35,044 bases of DNA from JBBUX01 sp037445775. GTDB lineage: Bacteria; Actinomycetota; Coriobacteriia; Anaerosomatales; PHET01. Every line of letters starts with the position of its first letter. The stretch's first letter is position 1. Shown piece after piece: positions 23,464 through 31,854 of this stretch. The notes beneath the pieces are model-generated. The model had not been told where the DNA came from. It made no database searches and saw only the letters and a program-made list of their open reading frames with translations. The DNA lies in assembly GCA_037445775.1 (NCBI GenBank), contig JBBIJX010000014.1, positions 1-35,044 of the forward strand. The letters run 5' to 3'. The position numbers were made by a program, and so were the translations under genes.

Positions 23464-24873
23464 TCAGACACCTCGGTCCTCACGTGGCACGGGGATGCGC
23501 ACCGACACGGTCGTGCCGTGCGTCCCCGAGAAGGCGATAGTACCGCGCAGGTCGTCCTCGACCACGGTGCGTACGATGGAAAGGCCGAGCCCGGACGAGG
23601 CTGCGGGGTCGAACCCCGTCGGCAGTCCCACGCCGTCGTCGGCCACCTTCATCAGCAGCTCACGCTCGTCGCGCCGCATGGTCACTGTCACGGTTCCGGG
23701 TCCAACGCCAGCGAGCCCGTGAGCGATCGCGTTATGGACGAGTTCAGCGAGAGCAAGCGCGAGCGACGTTGCCGCGCGGGCGTCGACGAGCCTCGTCTCA
23801 CCCACGGTTCGCACGTCAATGTGCGCGTTCTCGCCCATCAGCCCCTGAGCGACGAGGTTCACGATGCGGCTCGCCGCCTCGGCGAAGTCGATGCGCTCCT
23901 CGTCACCAGCGGCCAACAGGTCGTGCACGACCGCCATCGAGGCGATGCGCTCGTTCGCCTCTGCGAGCGCGTCACGCGTCTCGGGGTTCTCGGCGCGGCG
24001 AGCCTGGATGCGCAGGAGCGACGCGATCGTCTGCAGGTTGTTCTTGACACGGTGGTGTACCTCGCGGATCGTCGCGTCTTTGACCTTGAGCTCAGCCTCT
24101 CTGCGGCGCGTCTCAGTGCGGTCGTCAACGAGCACCAGCACGCCTGCGGACAACGCGATGGAACGGTACGCGAGCACCCGTTCCCCTATCTCGGTCTCGA
24201 CGGCGATCGCCGCACGCGTCCCCACCACCGGCGCGATGCCAAAGCCGCCACCCGGCAGGGCGGACGCGCTCAGCCCGACAACTGGACCCGTCACTCCGGC
24301 GAGGCGCATCGTGTTCACGGCGTTGGGCGAGGCGTAGACGATGACGCCGGCGCTGTCGACGCGCATCACTCCGTCTCCGGGCCTGCGCTCTGTGCAGAAC
24401 AGCGATCCATCGCGCACGTCGGTCAGCGGGCCGTCGGCGAGTGCGCCCAGGAGCTCATCGGCGGCCTGCATGAAGGCGACCTCCATCGCACCGGGCGACG
24501 CCGTGACCTGCTCGGCGCGATCGAGGACGATGACCGCGTCCGCAGGGACGCAAGAGCCCACCGGGCGTGCGATCGTCTCGTAGGCGATGCCACGCGCCGT
24601 GCGCGGTTGTCTCGACGTGACGATCACCCCCTCGTTCCATGCCTCGAACGCTTCGGACTCGTCGGCAACGCGCAGCCGAGTGCCCACCCGCGTGAACGCT
24701 ACCGGGGCGAAAGCTGTGCTCGGGCGCGCGTCGGCGACGACCCGCAGCGCGCCGCCCTCAGAGGGAAGCACAAGCGCGACGTCGCCATAGGCGAGGTCGG
24801 CCACGAGCTGCAGGTTCGCCGCGATGTTCGCAAGATGCGCGTCCAGTTCGGGCAAGGAGGTCTCACTGCACAT
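23464..24873 (-). CDS. pdtaS: sensor histidine kinase (PdtaS type, HisKA_2)
   Basis: 469 residues, soluble, with no membrane segment. The N-terminal ~145 residues form a GAF-like sensor, followed by a PAS-like region (about 165-250), then the HisKA_2 dimerisation helix EVHHRVKNNLQTIASLLRIQ with phospho-acceptor H273/H274, and an HATPase_c domain (ALAELVHNAIAHGL as N box, VADDGVGLP and SSGLGLSIV as G boxes). It phosphorylates the ANTAR regulator encoded next to it. Mycobacterial PdtaS is a cytosolic redox/nitric-oxide-responsive kinase; whether this one senses the same signal is unknown. The ATG at 24873 lies 6 nt after a TATACT -10, so the mRNA is probably leaderless. No ribosome-binding site is present. 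Confidence 0.93.
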   Translation of the reverse strand: MCSETSLPELDAHLANIAANLQLVADLAYGDVALVLPSEGGALRVVADARPSTAFAPVAFTRVGTRLRVADESEAFEAWNEGVIVTSRQPRTARGIAYETIARPVGSCVPADAVIVLDRAEQVTASPGAMEVAFMQAADELLGALADGPLTDVRDGSLFCTERRPGDGVMRVDSAGVIVYASPNAVNTMRLAGVTGPVVGLSASALPGGGFGIAPVVGTRAAIAVETEIGERVLAYRSIALSAGVLVLVDDRTETRRREAELKVKDATIREVHHRVKNNLQTIASLLRIQARRAENPETRDALAEANERIASMAVVHDLLAAGDEERIDFAEAASRIVNLVAQGLMGENAHIDVRTVGETRLVDARAATSLALALAELVHNAIAHGLAGVGPGTVTVTMRRDERELLMKVADDGVGLPTGFDPAASSGLGLSIVRTVVEDDLRGTIAFSGTHGTTVSVRIPVPREDRGV

Positions 24874-24879
24874 GGCTTC

Positions 24880-24885
24880 AGTATA
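24880..24885 (-). promoter_or_regulatory. -10 of a leaderless pdtaS promoter
   Basis: Minus strand TATACT ends 6 nt before the pdtaS ATG, which puts the expected transcription start at or within a base of the A of the start codon. No good -35 is seen. The sequence between this site and the divergent tRNA promoter is only about 40 bp. Confidence 0.5.
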
Positions 24886-24927
24886 GCGATGCGAGCGTGC
24901 GCGGCTCCGCAGCCCCCTCGCTCACGG

Positions 24928-24933
24928 TATACT
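24928..24933 (+). promoter_or_regulatory. -10 of the tRNA-Leu promoter
   Basis: TATACT on the plus strand, 16 bp before the mature tRNA 5' end. The -35 position (CTCCGC at 17 bp) is poor. Confidence 0.5.
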
Positions 24934-24949
24934 CTTCCGCGCGCGCCAC

Positions 24950-25035
24950 GCCCGGGTGGTGGAATGGCAGACACGGAGGTCTCAAAAACCTCTGGGGGAA
25001 ACCCCGTGTGGGTTCGACTCCCACCCCGGGCACCA
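24950..25035 (+). tRNA. tRNA-Leu, anticodon CAA (reads UUG)
   Basis: An 86-nt cloverleaf. Acceptor arms GCCCGGG and CCCGGGC pair, followed by discriminator A and encoded CCA (25033-25035). The anticodon stem GAGGT/ACCTC encloses the loop CTCAAAA with anticodon CAA at 24983-24985. A long variable arm (GGGG-AAA-CCCC core) marks a class II tRNA. The T arm GTGGG/CCCAC holds TTCGACT. Confidence 0.97.
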
Positions 25036-25061
25036 CTGGCTCACTGCGCGTCCGGCTCGTC

Positions 25062-26360
25062 TTACGCGACGCTTGCGCGCGATGCCCGGGCCTCGGCCGC
25101 GGCGCGCCCGGAACGCGCGTAGAGCGACGGGGCCACGGCGAGCGCAGCGGAGCCGATCAGCCACGCGACCGCGATCGACGAGCGCCGCGACACCCACCCG
25201 AGCGCCGGCTGCCCGACCGCGCCTCCCACGTCTTCGAAGAGGGCGCCGAACGAGAGTACCGTGGCCCGTTCGCGTGACGGAATGTGCGCGTTGAGGTAGG
25301 TCATTCGCACGGGGTCGTAGAGCCCGATGATGAAGCCCCACGTGAGCCACAGCACGATGGCGACGGCTGCGGGCACAACGCCTGCCGCCCCAGCCAGCAG
25401 ACCCACGAGCGCGATGCCAACCGCCACAACGAAGTCGCACGCCGCTAGCACCACGAGCACGTGCGCGGGATCGCGGCGCTTGCCGTCGGTGCGCATCACC
25501 CGGCCCACGATAGCGTTGCCGATCATGCCCGCTGCGGAGAACCCCGCCTGGACCGCACCGAGTAGCCAGATGCTCCGGTGCCCCAACAACTCGAGCAGGT
25601 AGGGCTGCCATGCGAAGTTGCCGTACATGTAGAAGAGGCCCGCGACACCCGAGACCCACAGCATCGGACGAATCACGGGACTCTGCCAGCCGTGTCGAAT
25701 CCCGGCCCGCAACACACGGCGAGTCTCCAAGCCCAGCTCGCGCAACCGGAGCCGCCGCTTCGAGAACCCGGCATCGTGAACGAGGGCGAAGGTGATGGCG
25801 AACGCCACGCAGAGGAGAGCGCCCCGGGCGACGAACGGCCATGCGAGATCGACTTGCCCGAGCAGTCCGCCGGCGAGCGAGCCGATGAGCATTCCAGCAC
25901 CCGAGGACAGACGTCCAGATGCGAAGTGGCGCTCCTTGTGTCCTTCATGGCCCGCCGCATCGAGCGCGTCGACGAACCATGCGTCGAGAGCGCCGGTGTG
26001 AAACGCCCATCCCAGACCGAGGCCGGCGCTCGCCAGCATGAAGCCGCCGATGCCTAGGCCGACGAGCGGTGTGACCCAGTACAGCAGCGTGGACACTAGC
26101 AGCACACCTATGCACAGGAGCACGGAGAAGCGTCGGCCAAGCGTGTCCGCCAGAACTCCCGTGGGCACCTCAAAGATGAGCTGCGACAGCGGGATGACCG
26201 CGTTGACGAGGGTGACCTCGAAGATGTCGAGACCGCCCACCTCCATGAGGAAGATCGTGCCGATGCCCCAGATGAGCGAAGCAGCGAGCGTGAGAGCGCC
26301 AGTAACCGACACGTAGGCGGCGGTGACGGTCCGCGGGGTCTGCGCCGCGCGAGAGGTCAC
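25062..26360 (-). CDS. MFS transporter, substrate unknown
   Basis: 432 residues with about twelve hydrophobic segments and the major-facilitator signatures: IFEVPTGVLADTLGRR (motif A in the 2-3 loop), a long basic central loop (SKRRLRLRELGLETRR), and a repeat of the pattern in the second half. The family of drug/sugar proton antiporters with an FEVPTG motif is broad, so no substrate can be named. The start is GTG at 26360, which overlaps a short upstream reading frame; no strong ribosome-binding site is seen. It lies 72 bp after the L,D-transpeptidase gene on the same strand and may be cotranscribed with it. Confidence 0.88.
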   Translation of the reverse strand: MTSRAAQTPRTVTAAYVSVTGALTLAASLIWGIGTIFLMEVGGLDIFEVTLVNAVIPLSQLIFEVPTGVLADTLGRRFSVLLCIGVLLVSTLLYWVTPLVGLGIGGFMLASAGLGLGWAFHTGALDAWFVDALDAAGHEGHKERHFASGRLSSGAGMLIGSLAGGLLGQVDLAWPFVARGALLCVAFAITFALVHDAGFSKRRLRLRELGLETRRVLRAGIRHGWQSPVIRPMLWVSGVAGLFYMYGNFAWQPYLLELLGHRSIWLLGAVQAGFSAAGMIGNAIVGRVMRTDGKRRDPAHVLVVLAACDFVVAVGIALVGLLAGAAGVVPAAVAIVLWLTWGFIIGLYDPVRMTYLNAHIPSRERATVLSFGALFEDVGGAVGQPALGWVSRRSSIAVAWLIGSAALAVAPSLYARSGRAAAEARASRASVA

Positions 26361-26432
26361 GCCGAGTCGCGCATCATCGTGCCGGCCGCCCGCTCCGGGT
26401 ACTCAGCGTCACCAGCGAGGTCTGCGACCGGC

Positions 26433-27776
26433 TTAGTCACGTGTCACCACCATCGTCCCTATAGGCACCTGCGGAAAAAGCTCGAGCACGTCGCGGTTGT
26501 ACATCCTGATGCACCCGCGCGACGCCCGCGTGCCGATGACCCACTCCTGATTCGTGCCGTGAATGGCGTAGTTCGTGCGGATGAACCTGGAGCCCGCCTG
26601 TCTGAACATGCGCATCTTCCGGGGGCCGTACACACCGGATGAGTGGTACTTCGCGTCGATGCGCCACACGCGGTTCGGCGTTGTCCAGCCCACCTTGCCG
26701 TGAGCGATGGGATAGACCTTGATGAGCGTCCCGTTCTTCACCCATGAGAGCGTGAAGCTCGACTTGTCCACGACCAGGTAGTTGCGCCAGGGATAGGTGA
26801 ACGGAGTCGGACGCGGCGCGAAGAGCACGTCGCCGTCGATGACGAACGCGTCGACGTCGATGCCGGTACCCGTTGCCGCGTCGACACCGCTCGGCTCGCC
26901 GAGTGCGCGGATCGTCACCGTGTGCGTCCGGTCGCTCAGACCGGATGCCGCCCAGAGCACCGCGCTTTCGCGGGCCGGACCGGGAGCTCCACCCACGGTC
27001 GCAACGCGCTTCCCGTCCAGGTAGACCGCTGCACGTCCGTGATCTGGAGACGTGCGCCCGAGCCACGCGAAGGAGGTACCGCGAAAGCGCACGGTCACAC
27101 TGCTCCGCGCTCGCGAAGTGCGCAACGCCGAGTCGCCCGACGCACTTGCGGATGAGCGGCGCGTCCACCCGCCCGTGAGGTGGATCCGCGCGTCGTCCTG
27201 CTGGATGGTGCGCGCGCCCGCCTTCGGTGAACGCAGCACCGTTCCCTCCACGTCGAACGCGTCTATCGAAACCACCGTGCCTACCGAGGAGGCCTCTGCG
27301 GAACCGAGTGCGGCAACGACAAGCTTGTGAGTGCCGCTTGGGATCGGACCCGAGATCCAGACCGTGGCGGGGCTCGTGGGCTCAGGCGCGTACAGCGAAA
27401 CGGTGGCCACCGGCTCGCCGTCGAGCGTCACCCGCGCTTGGCCCCCACGCGGGCCGCGCGGTGCCACGAGCGAGACCCCCGTGCCGTCGAAGCGAAGCGT
27501 GACACGCGCGCCGGACCGTGTCGCAGCGCGCCGACTGTGACCCGAGGCGCGGACGTCCCAGCGGTAGTGCCACATTCCCGAGAACTCGAGCCGACGGTCG
27601 TTGTCCTCCACACGTACCGCCCCGGCGCCGGACGGTTCGGGAACGCTCGTAACCGGGGTCGCGTCTACGGATCCGGTGGCCTCTATCGCCCTCGCGGTCG
27701 ATGGCGCCACCGCCGCCGGTACCGCCAGCGTGCACGCCAGCAAGACGGCCACGACTGCGCTTCGCGCTCCACCCAT
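26433..27776 (-). CDS. secreted L,D-transpeptidase (YkuD) with two N-terminal beta-sandwich-like repeats
   Basis: 447 residues. The ATG at 27776 has GAGGGGGG at 6-nt spacing and opens a signal peptide (about 1-30, ACTLAVPAAVAPSTARA). Two similar modules follow (about 60-181 and 195-318), each with a G-W/H-Y start, V-T-L/V-R-F-D/R-G-T, V/YLDG-x-V/R-VATV and a closing DAFxxxGxVL; they look like small beta-sandwiches that could bind wall glycans. The C-terminal YkuD domain (about 332-447) has H406 (AIHGTNQEW) and the catalytic Cys422 in SRGCIRM. YkuD enzymes make 3-3 cross-links in peptidoglycan or attach proteins to it. It is divergent from the UvrD-like helicase. Confidence 0.92.
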   Translation of the reverse strand: MGGARSAVVAVLLACTLAVPAAVAPSTARAIEATGSVDATPVTSVPEPSGAGAVRVEDNDRRLEFSGMWHYRWDVRASGHSRRAATRSGARVTLRFDGTGVSLVAPRGPRGGQARVTLDGEPVATVSLYAPEPTSPATVWISGPIPSGTHKLVVAALGSAEASSVGTVVSIDAFDVEGTVLRSPKAGARTIQQDDARIHLTGGWTRRSSASASGDSALRTSRARSSVTVRFRGTSFAWLGRTSPDHGRAAVYLDGKRVATVGGAPGPARESAVLWAASGLSDRTHTVTIRALGEPSGVDAATGTGIDVDAFVIDGDVLFAPRPTPFTYPWRNYLVVDKSSFTLSWVKNGTLIKVYPIAHGKVGWTTPNRVWRIDAKYHSSGVYGPRKMRMFRQAGSRFIRTNYAIHGTNQEWVIGTRASRGCIRMYNRDVLELFPQVPIGTMVVTRD

Positions 27777-27813
27777 CGACAACCCCCCTCGCTCGAGGCG
27801 CCCCCTGTCGGCG

Positions 27814-27819
27814 ATTATC
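27814..27819 (-). promoter_or_regulatory. possible -10 of the L,D-transpeptidase promoter
   Basis: GATAAT on the minus strand, 37 bp before the start codon. No clear -35 lies upstream. The LexA-type box of the divergent helicase gene begins 26 bp away. Confidence 0.4.
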
Positions 27820-27844
27820 CCACGAAAGTCCATCGTCACTGATG

Positions 27845-27858
27845 CGAACACATGTTCG
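27845..27858. promoter_or_regulatory. LexA (SOS) box upstream of the UvrD-like helicase
   Basis: CGAACACATGTTCG matches every position of the Gram-positive/actinobacterial LexA consensus CGAACRNRYGTTCG. It overlaps the -35 of the helicase promoter by three bases, an ideal position for repression. Confidence 0.85.
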
Positions 27859-27884
27859 ACATGCTGGGTTTGAGGTGCTACGCT
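27856..27884 (+). promoter_or_regulatory. promoter of the UvrD-like helicase
   Basis: -35 TCGACA (27856-27861), 17-bp spacer, -10 TACGCT (27879-27884) preceded by TGC. The -35 shares bases with the LexA box. Confidence 0.6.
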
Positions 27885-27918
27885 CCGCGTGTGCCCTCAT
27901 CGAACAGGAGTTCGCCCC

Positions 27919-30027
27919 ATGACAACCGAGCCCTCGCAGCCGGCACGCGCCCACACCAGTCTCGGCTCCCTCCTCGCGGACCTCAACGAAGAACAGCGCG
28001 GCTGCGTCACTCACGAGGGCTCGCCGCTGCTCATCGTCGCCGGTGCGGGCACCGGTAAGACGGCGACCCTCGCTCACCGGGTCGCGTGGCTTGTCGCATC
28101 CGGCGCCGAGCCAGGCCGAATCCTCCTCCTCACCTTCACGCGACGCGCGGCAGGCGAGATGGTGAGGCGCACGGAGTCGCTCTTGGGTGGACTCGACACG
28201 CGAGGGGGGTCCGGCGCGCGCATCTGGGCCGGCACATTCCACTCGGTAGCTTCACGGCTGCTGCGCATCCACTCCCGCGACCTGGGACTAGAGCCGGACT
28301 TCACGATCCTTGACCGCGCTGACGCCGAGGACATCATTCACCGTTGCCGCAGCTCCCTCGGTCTAGGGCGGACCTCGTCACGCTTCCCTCAGAAGGCGAC
28401 GTGCCTCGACATCTATTCGCGCTGCGTCAACGCCAGCGAACCGCTCTCCGAAGTGTTGCGCGCCCGGTTCCCTTGGTGCCGCCACGCCGAGGACGACCTC
28501 GCGCGACTGTTCAGCGCCTACACCGACGCCAAGGAGTCGCAGCGGGTGCTCGACTACGACGACCTGCTGCTCTTCTGGCGCGGTCTGCTCGCCGACCCAG
28601 CCGCCGGGACGCGGGTCAGGGAGCGTTTCGATCACGTGCTCGTCGACGAGTACCAGGACACGAACGCCGTCCAGGCGGACATCGTTGCGCTGCTCAGGCC
28701 CGACGGCAGCGGCGTCACCTGTGTCGGAGACGACGCGCAGGCAATCTACTCGTTCCGCGCCGCGACGGTCCGAAACATCCTGGACTTCGCGCACATCTTC
28801 CCCACAGCCCTTGTCCGGACACTGGAACGGAACTACCGCTCCACGCAGCCGATCCTCGATGCGACGAACACCATCATCTCGGAGTCCGCCGAACGCCACG
28901 AGAAGACGCTCTGGACCGCGCGCGAGGGCGGCGGACGACCGGCGCTCGTCACCTGCCGTGACGAGTCCGCGCAGACGGACTGGCTCGTCGAGCGCGTCCT
29001 CGAGCACCGCGAACGGGGCACGGCGCTCAAAGAACAGGCCGTGCTCTTTCGGGCGCAGCACCACTCGGCCGAACTCGAACTCGAGCTCACGCGACGCAAG
29101 ATCCCTTACCGCAAATACGGCGGGTTGCGGTTCACCGAGGCGGCACACGTCAAGGACTTGGTCGCGTTCCTGCGTCTTGCGCAGAACCCGCGTGACGAGA
29201 CGGCCGCCCTCCGCGTGCTCGGTCTCGTGCCCGGCATCGGCCCCAAGACGGCTGAGGCGCTCGTGAGACGTCTCGCGGAGGGCGGGGGCGACTTCGAGAC
29301 ATGGGTGGGCTACGACGTCCCTGAAGCCGCGCGCGGAACATGGTCCGGCGTCGTCTCGCTGATGCGTTCACTCGTTAGCGCCGACAACGACCTCCCCGCA
29401 CAGGTGCACGCCGTCCGCAGCGTCTACGCACCGCTGCTGGAGGCTCGCTACGACAATGCGACGTCGAGACTCGCGGACGTCGAGCAGATCGAGAACTTGT
29501 CTTCTCGCGCCCCAGACCGTGCCGCCCTCCTCGCCGAGCTCGCCGTCGACCCGCCGTCGTGGACCGGCGACCTCGCCGGGCCCCCGGTTCTCGATGAGGA
29601 CTGGCTCGTACTCTCAACGATGCACTCCGCCAAGGGTCTCGAGTTCGACGTCGTCTACGTCATCCACGCTGCGGACGGCAACATCCCCTCAGACCTCGCC
29701 ACCGGCTCCGCCGAAGAAGTCGAAGAGGAGCGACGTCTCTTCTACGTGGCGTGCACGCGCGCGCGGCGCCACCTTTACGTAACCCACCCGCTCCGCTACT
29801 ACAAGGCTGGCAATCGCGCGACGGACCTTCATGGCTACGCGCAGCGCACGCGCTTCATGAGCGACGAAGTGGCGGGACGATTCGCCACGCTGACCGCTGG
29901 CTCGACAGAAGCAGGTGCCGCCGAAGCTCCGCTGGAAGGCGTCACGACCGCTCAAGTGCGCAGCGGCATCCGGGGACTGTGGGACGCCAGCGCACCCGCA
30001 CCAGCGCACGATGCGCTCGGCGGATGA
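27919..30027 (+). CDS. UvrD/PcrA-family superfamily 1 helicase
   Basis: 702 residues. The ATG at 27919 has CAGGAG 8 nt upstream. SF1A motifs in order: Q motif LNEEQRGCV, Walker A AGAGTGKT (41-48), motif Ia TFTRRAAGEM, AGTFHSVASRLLR, motif II VLVDEYQDTN, motif III GDDAQAIYSFRAA, motif IV ERNYRSTQPI, motif V TMHSAKGLEFDVVYV and motif VI RRLFYVACTRARRHLYV. Such proteins are 3'-5' DNA helicases acting in repair and at blocked replication forks. It has no RecB-type nuclease extension. A LexA box at the promoter shows that it belongs to the SOS response. It is shorter than most UvrD/PcrA proteins and lacks the usual long C-terminal extension, so I do not name it pcrA or uvrD. Confidence 0.94.
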   Translation: MTTEPSQPARAHTSLGSLLADLNEEQRGCVTHEGSPLLIVAGAGTGKTATLAHRVAWLVASGAEPGRILLLTFTRRAAGEMVRRTESLLGGLDTRGGSGARIWAGTFHSVASRLLRIHSRDLGLEPDFTILDRADAEDIIHRCRSSLGLGRTSSRFPQKATCLDIYSRCVNASEPLSEVLRARFPWCRHAEDDLARLFSAYTDAKESQRVLDYDDLLLFWRGLLADPAAGTRVRERFDHVLVDEYQDTNAVQADIVALLRPDGSGVTCVGDDAQAIYSFRAATVRNILDFAHIFPTALVRTLERNYRSTQPILDATNTIISESAERHEKTLWTAREGGGRPALVTCRDESAQTDWLVERVLEHRERGTALKEQAVLFRAQHHSAELELELTRRKIPYRKYGGLRFTEAAHVKDLVAFLRLAQNPRDETAALRVLGLVPGIGPKTAEALVRRLAEGGGDFETWVGYDVPEAARGTWSGVVSLMRSLVSADNDLPAQVHAVRSVYAPLLEARYDNATSRLADVEQIENLSSRAPDRAALLAELAVDPPSWTGDLAGPPVLDEDWLVLSTMHSAKGLEFDVVYVIHAADGNIPSDLATGSAEEVEEERRLFYVACTRARRHLYVTHPLRYYKAGNRATDLHGYAQRTRFMSDEVAGRFATLTAGSTEAGAAEAPLEGVTTAQVRSGIRGLWDASAPAPAHDALGG

Positions 30028-30057
30028 CGCCGCACCCGGGCAGCGCGAGCCGGAAGC

Positions 30058-30786
30058 TCAGTCGCCCATGTGATTGCAGCCGCGCGGATGCGCCAGGATG
30101 TAGTCGGCCGCGTCGGCGCACGAGTCCGTGAAGTACAGGAGCTCGAGGTCGGTCCCGTCGATCGTCTTGTTCGGCACGAGGGTCCGCGAGAGGAAGTCGC
30201 TCATCTCGTGCCAGAACTCCGTTCCCATGCACACGAGAGGGAACGGATCGATCTTGCCCGTCTGCATGAGCGTGACGGTCTCAAACACCTCATCGAGCGT
30301 CCCGAAGCCGCCGGGCATGGCGACGAACGCGCACGACATCTTGACGAGCATGACCTTGCGCACGAAGAAGTGCTCGAACTCGACGTATTTGTCGAGGTAG
30401 TCGTTGGGCTTCTGCTCGTTGGGCAGGTGGATGTTCGCACCGATCGATAGGCCGCCGGCCTCGCGACACCCGCGGTTCGCGGCCTCCATGAGCCCGGGTC
30501 CCGCTCCGGTCATCACCGCGAAGCCCTCCTCCGCGAGGCGCCGCCCGAGGTTGCGGGCGAGTTCGTAGAACGGATGCCCCTCGTGGAGACGAGCCGACCC
30601 GAAGACCGTCACCACAGGGCGACCCACGTCAAGCAACTCGAGCCCCCGCAGGAACTCGAGGAATACGCGGACCGCACTCTCGACGTCGTCGCTCCGCTTA
30701 CGACCGTGTTCGAGGAACGAGCTCTCGGCGCCCTTCAGCTGGCGAAGCACGGAGTCTTCCGGAAGGAGGTTCCTGCGGTCCTTCAT
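30058..30786 (-). CDS. LOG-family (TIGR00730) Rossmann-fold protein
   Basis: 242 residues. The family motif PGGFGTLDEVFE (PGGxGTxxE, nucleotide binding and catalysis) is present, together with VTVFGSARL, VMTGAGPGLMEAANRG and a conserved Arg-Lys pair in HFFVRKVMLVKMS. LOG proteins cleave nucleoside 5'-monophosphates to the free base and ribose 5-phosphate (cytokinin-activating in plants and some actinobacteria); the natural substrate in most bacteria is uncertain. The N-terminal ~50 residues are charged and extra to the core. The start ATG at 30786 follows GGGAGGG. It converges on the helicase gene with a 30-bp gap and lies 38 bp downstream of the dehydrogenase. Confidence 0.9.
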   Translation of the reverse strand: MKDRRNLLPEDSVLRQLKGAESSFLEHGRKRSDDVESAVRVFLEFLRGLELLDVGRPVVTVFGSARLHEGHPFYELARNLGRRLAEEGFAVMTGAGPGLMEAANRGCREAGGLSIGANIHLPNEQKPNDYLDKYVEFEHFFVRKVMLVKMSCAFVAMPGGFGTLDEVFETVTLMQTGKIDPFPLVCMGTEFWHEMSDFLSRTLVPNKTIDGTDLELLYFTDSCADAADYILAHPRGCNHMGD

Positions 30787-30824
30787 CTCGCCCTCCCCAC
30801 GTGGTTGCGGCTACTGGCGCGGCC

Positions 30825-31853
30825 CTACGGCTCGATGATGACCTTGACACACTCGGATGCGTCAGCGACGAGGCGAAATCCCTCGCCGATAGCGTCGAGC
30901 GGCAGGCGGTGGGTGACGAGGTCGTCGACGGCCACACGCCCTGAAGCGATGAGGTCGCGCGCGGTCTTCAGGTCGCCCGGAGCGGCTCCGTAGGACGTCC
31001 GCAGTGTGACCTCGCGCCGCCACAGCTCGTTGAGGGGCATCGGGTGGTTCTCGCCGGGTGCGGGCACCGCGAAGATGACGAAGGTGGCCCCGCTGGGGAG
31101 GCACGAGAGTCCTTGGTCGATCGCCGAAGGCGCTCCGGTGCAGAGGATCACGAGGTCGGCGAGCTCGCCGTCGTTCGCCTCGCGGAGCAGGTCCGGCAGT
31201 GTATCGCCCGCGGCGGCCGCGTCGAACGCACGCGTCGCACCGCTCTTGAGCGCCCAGTCGAGGCGGAAGCCGCTAACGTCGGTGGCGAAGACCCGTCCGG
31301 CGCCCAGCGCGAGCGCGAGCCGGATGTGCAGCAGCCCGGAGATGCCGCTGCCCATCACGAGCACGGTGGAGCCGGGACGCACACCCGCGCGAGTCTGGGC
31401 GCGCGAGACGCACCCGAGCGGCTCGACGAACGTGCCCGCCTCGTAGCTCACGGCGTCGGGTAGCTTCAGGATTCCGCGGTCGGTCTGGAGCGGGGGAACG
31501 CGAACGTATTCGGCGAACCCGCCCGGATCGAAGTTGGTGGTGTGGAGCGTGTGGCATGCCGTGTGGTACCCCGCGAGACAGAGCGGACAGGCGTTACAAG
31601 GCACGTGGTGTGAAACCGCGACGCGATCGCCCACGGAGACACCGGTCACGCCCTCGCCCACCTCGACGATGTCGCCCGCGACCTCGTGGCCCAGGACGAG
31701 CGGGGCCTTCGGCAGGCGATACCACTCGAGCACGTCGGAGCCGCAGATGCCCGAAGCGCGCACGCGAAGCAGGACCTCGCCCGGGCCGATCGCGGGCACG
31801 GGCCGCTCTTCGACGCGTACGTCGGAGTTGCTGTAGTAGACGCCCGCGCGCAC
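30825..31853 (-). CDS. zinc-dependent medium-chain alcohol/polyol dehydrogenase
   Basis: 342 residues with start GTG at 31853, one base after the aldolase stop. The MDR features are complete: catalytic-zinc Cys in SGICGSDVLEW, GHEVAGDIVEVG with its His, structural-zinc cysteines in CNACPLCLAGYHTAC, the second catalytic-site Glu in VEPLGCV, and the NAD(P) fold VMGSGISGLLHIRLALALGA. The closest named groups are threonine and sorbitol dehydrogenases, but the substrate cannot be told. Because it is fused in an operon to an LsrF-like aldolase it probably oxidises or reduces a sugar-phosphate-derived or short polyol intermediate of the same pathway. Confidence 0.9.
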   Translation of the reverse strand: MRAGVYYSNSDVRVEERPVPAIGPGEVLLRVRASGICGSDVLEWYRLPKAPLVLGHEVAGDIVEVGEGVTGVSVGDRVAVSHHVPCNACPLCLAGYHTACHTLHTTNFDPGGFAEYVRVPPLQTDRGILKLPDAVSYEAGTFVEPLGCVSRAQTRAGVRPGSTVLVMGSGISGLLHIRLALALGAGRVFATDVSGFRLDWALKSGATRAFDAAAAGDTLPDLLREANDGELADLVILCTGAPSAIDQGLSCLPSGATFVIFAVPAPGENHPMPLNELWRREVTLRTSYGAAPGDLKTARDLIASGRVAVDDLVTHRLPLDAIGEGFRLVADASECVKVIIEP

Positions 31854-31854
31854 G

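Noticed and set aside
22906..25122. Long plus-strand open frame antisense to pdtaR and pdtaS and running into the tRNA
   Set aside because: It is the shadow of two well-supported genes and crosses a tRNA; its composition (Arg, His, Asp rich) is that of an antisense frame.
26357..26440. 27-codon GTG frame bridging the L,D-transpeptidase stop and the MFS start
   Set aside because: It overlaps both neighbours neatly, but the peptide (MTKPVADLAGDAEYPERAAG...) has no recognisable feature and no ribosome-binding site, so chance is the better explanation.
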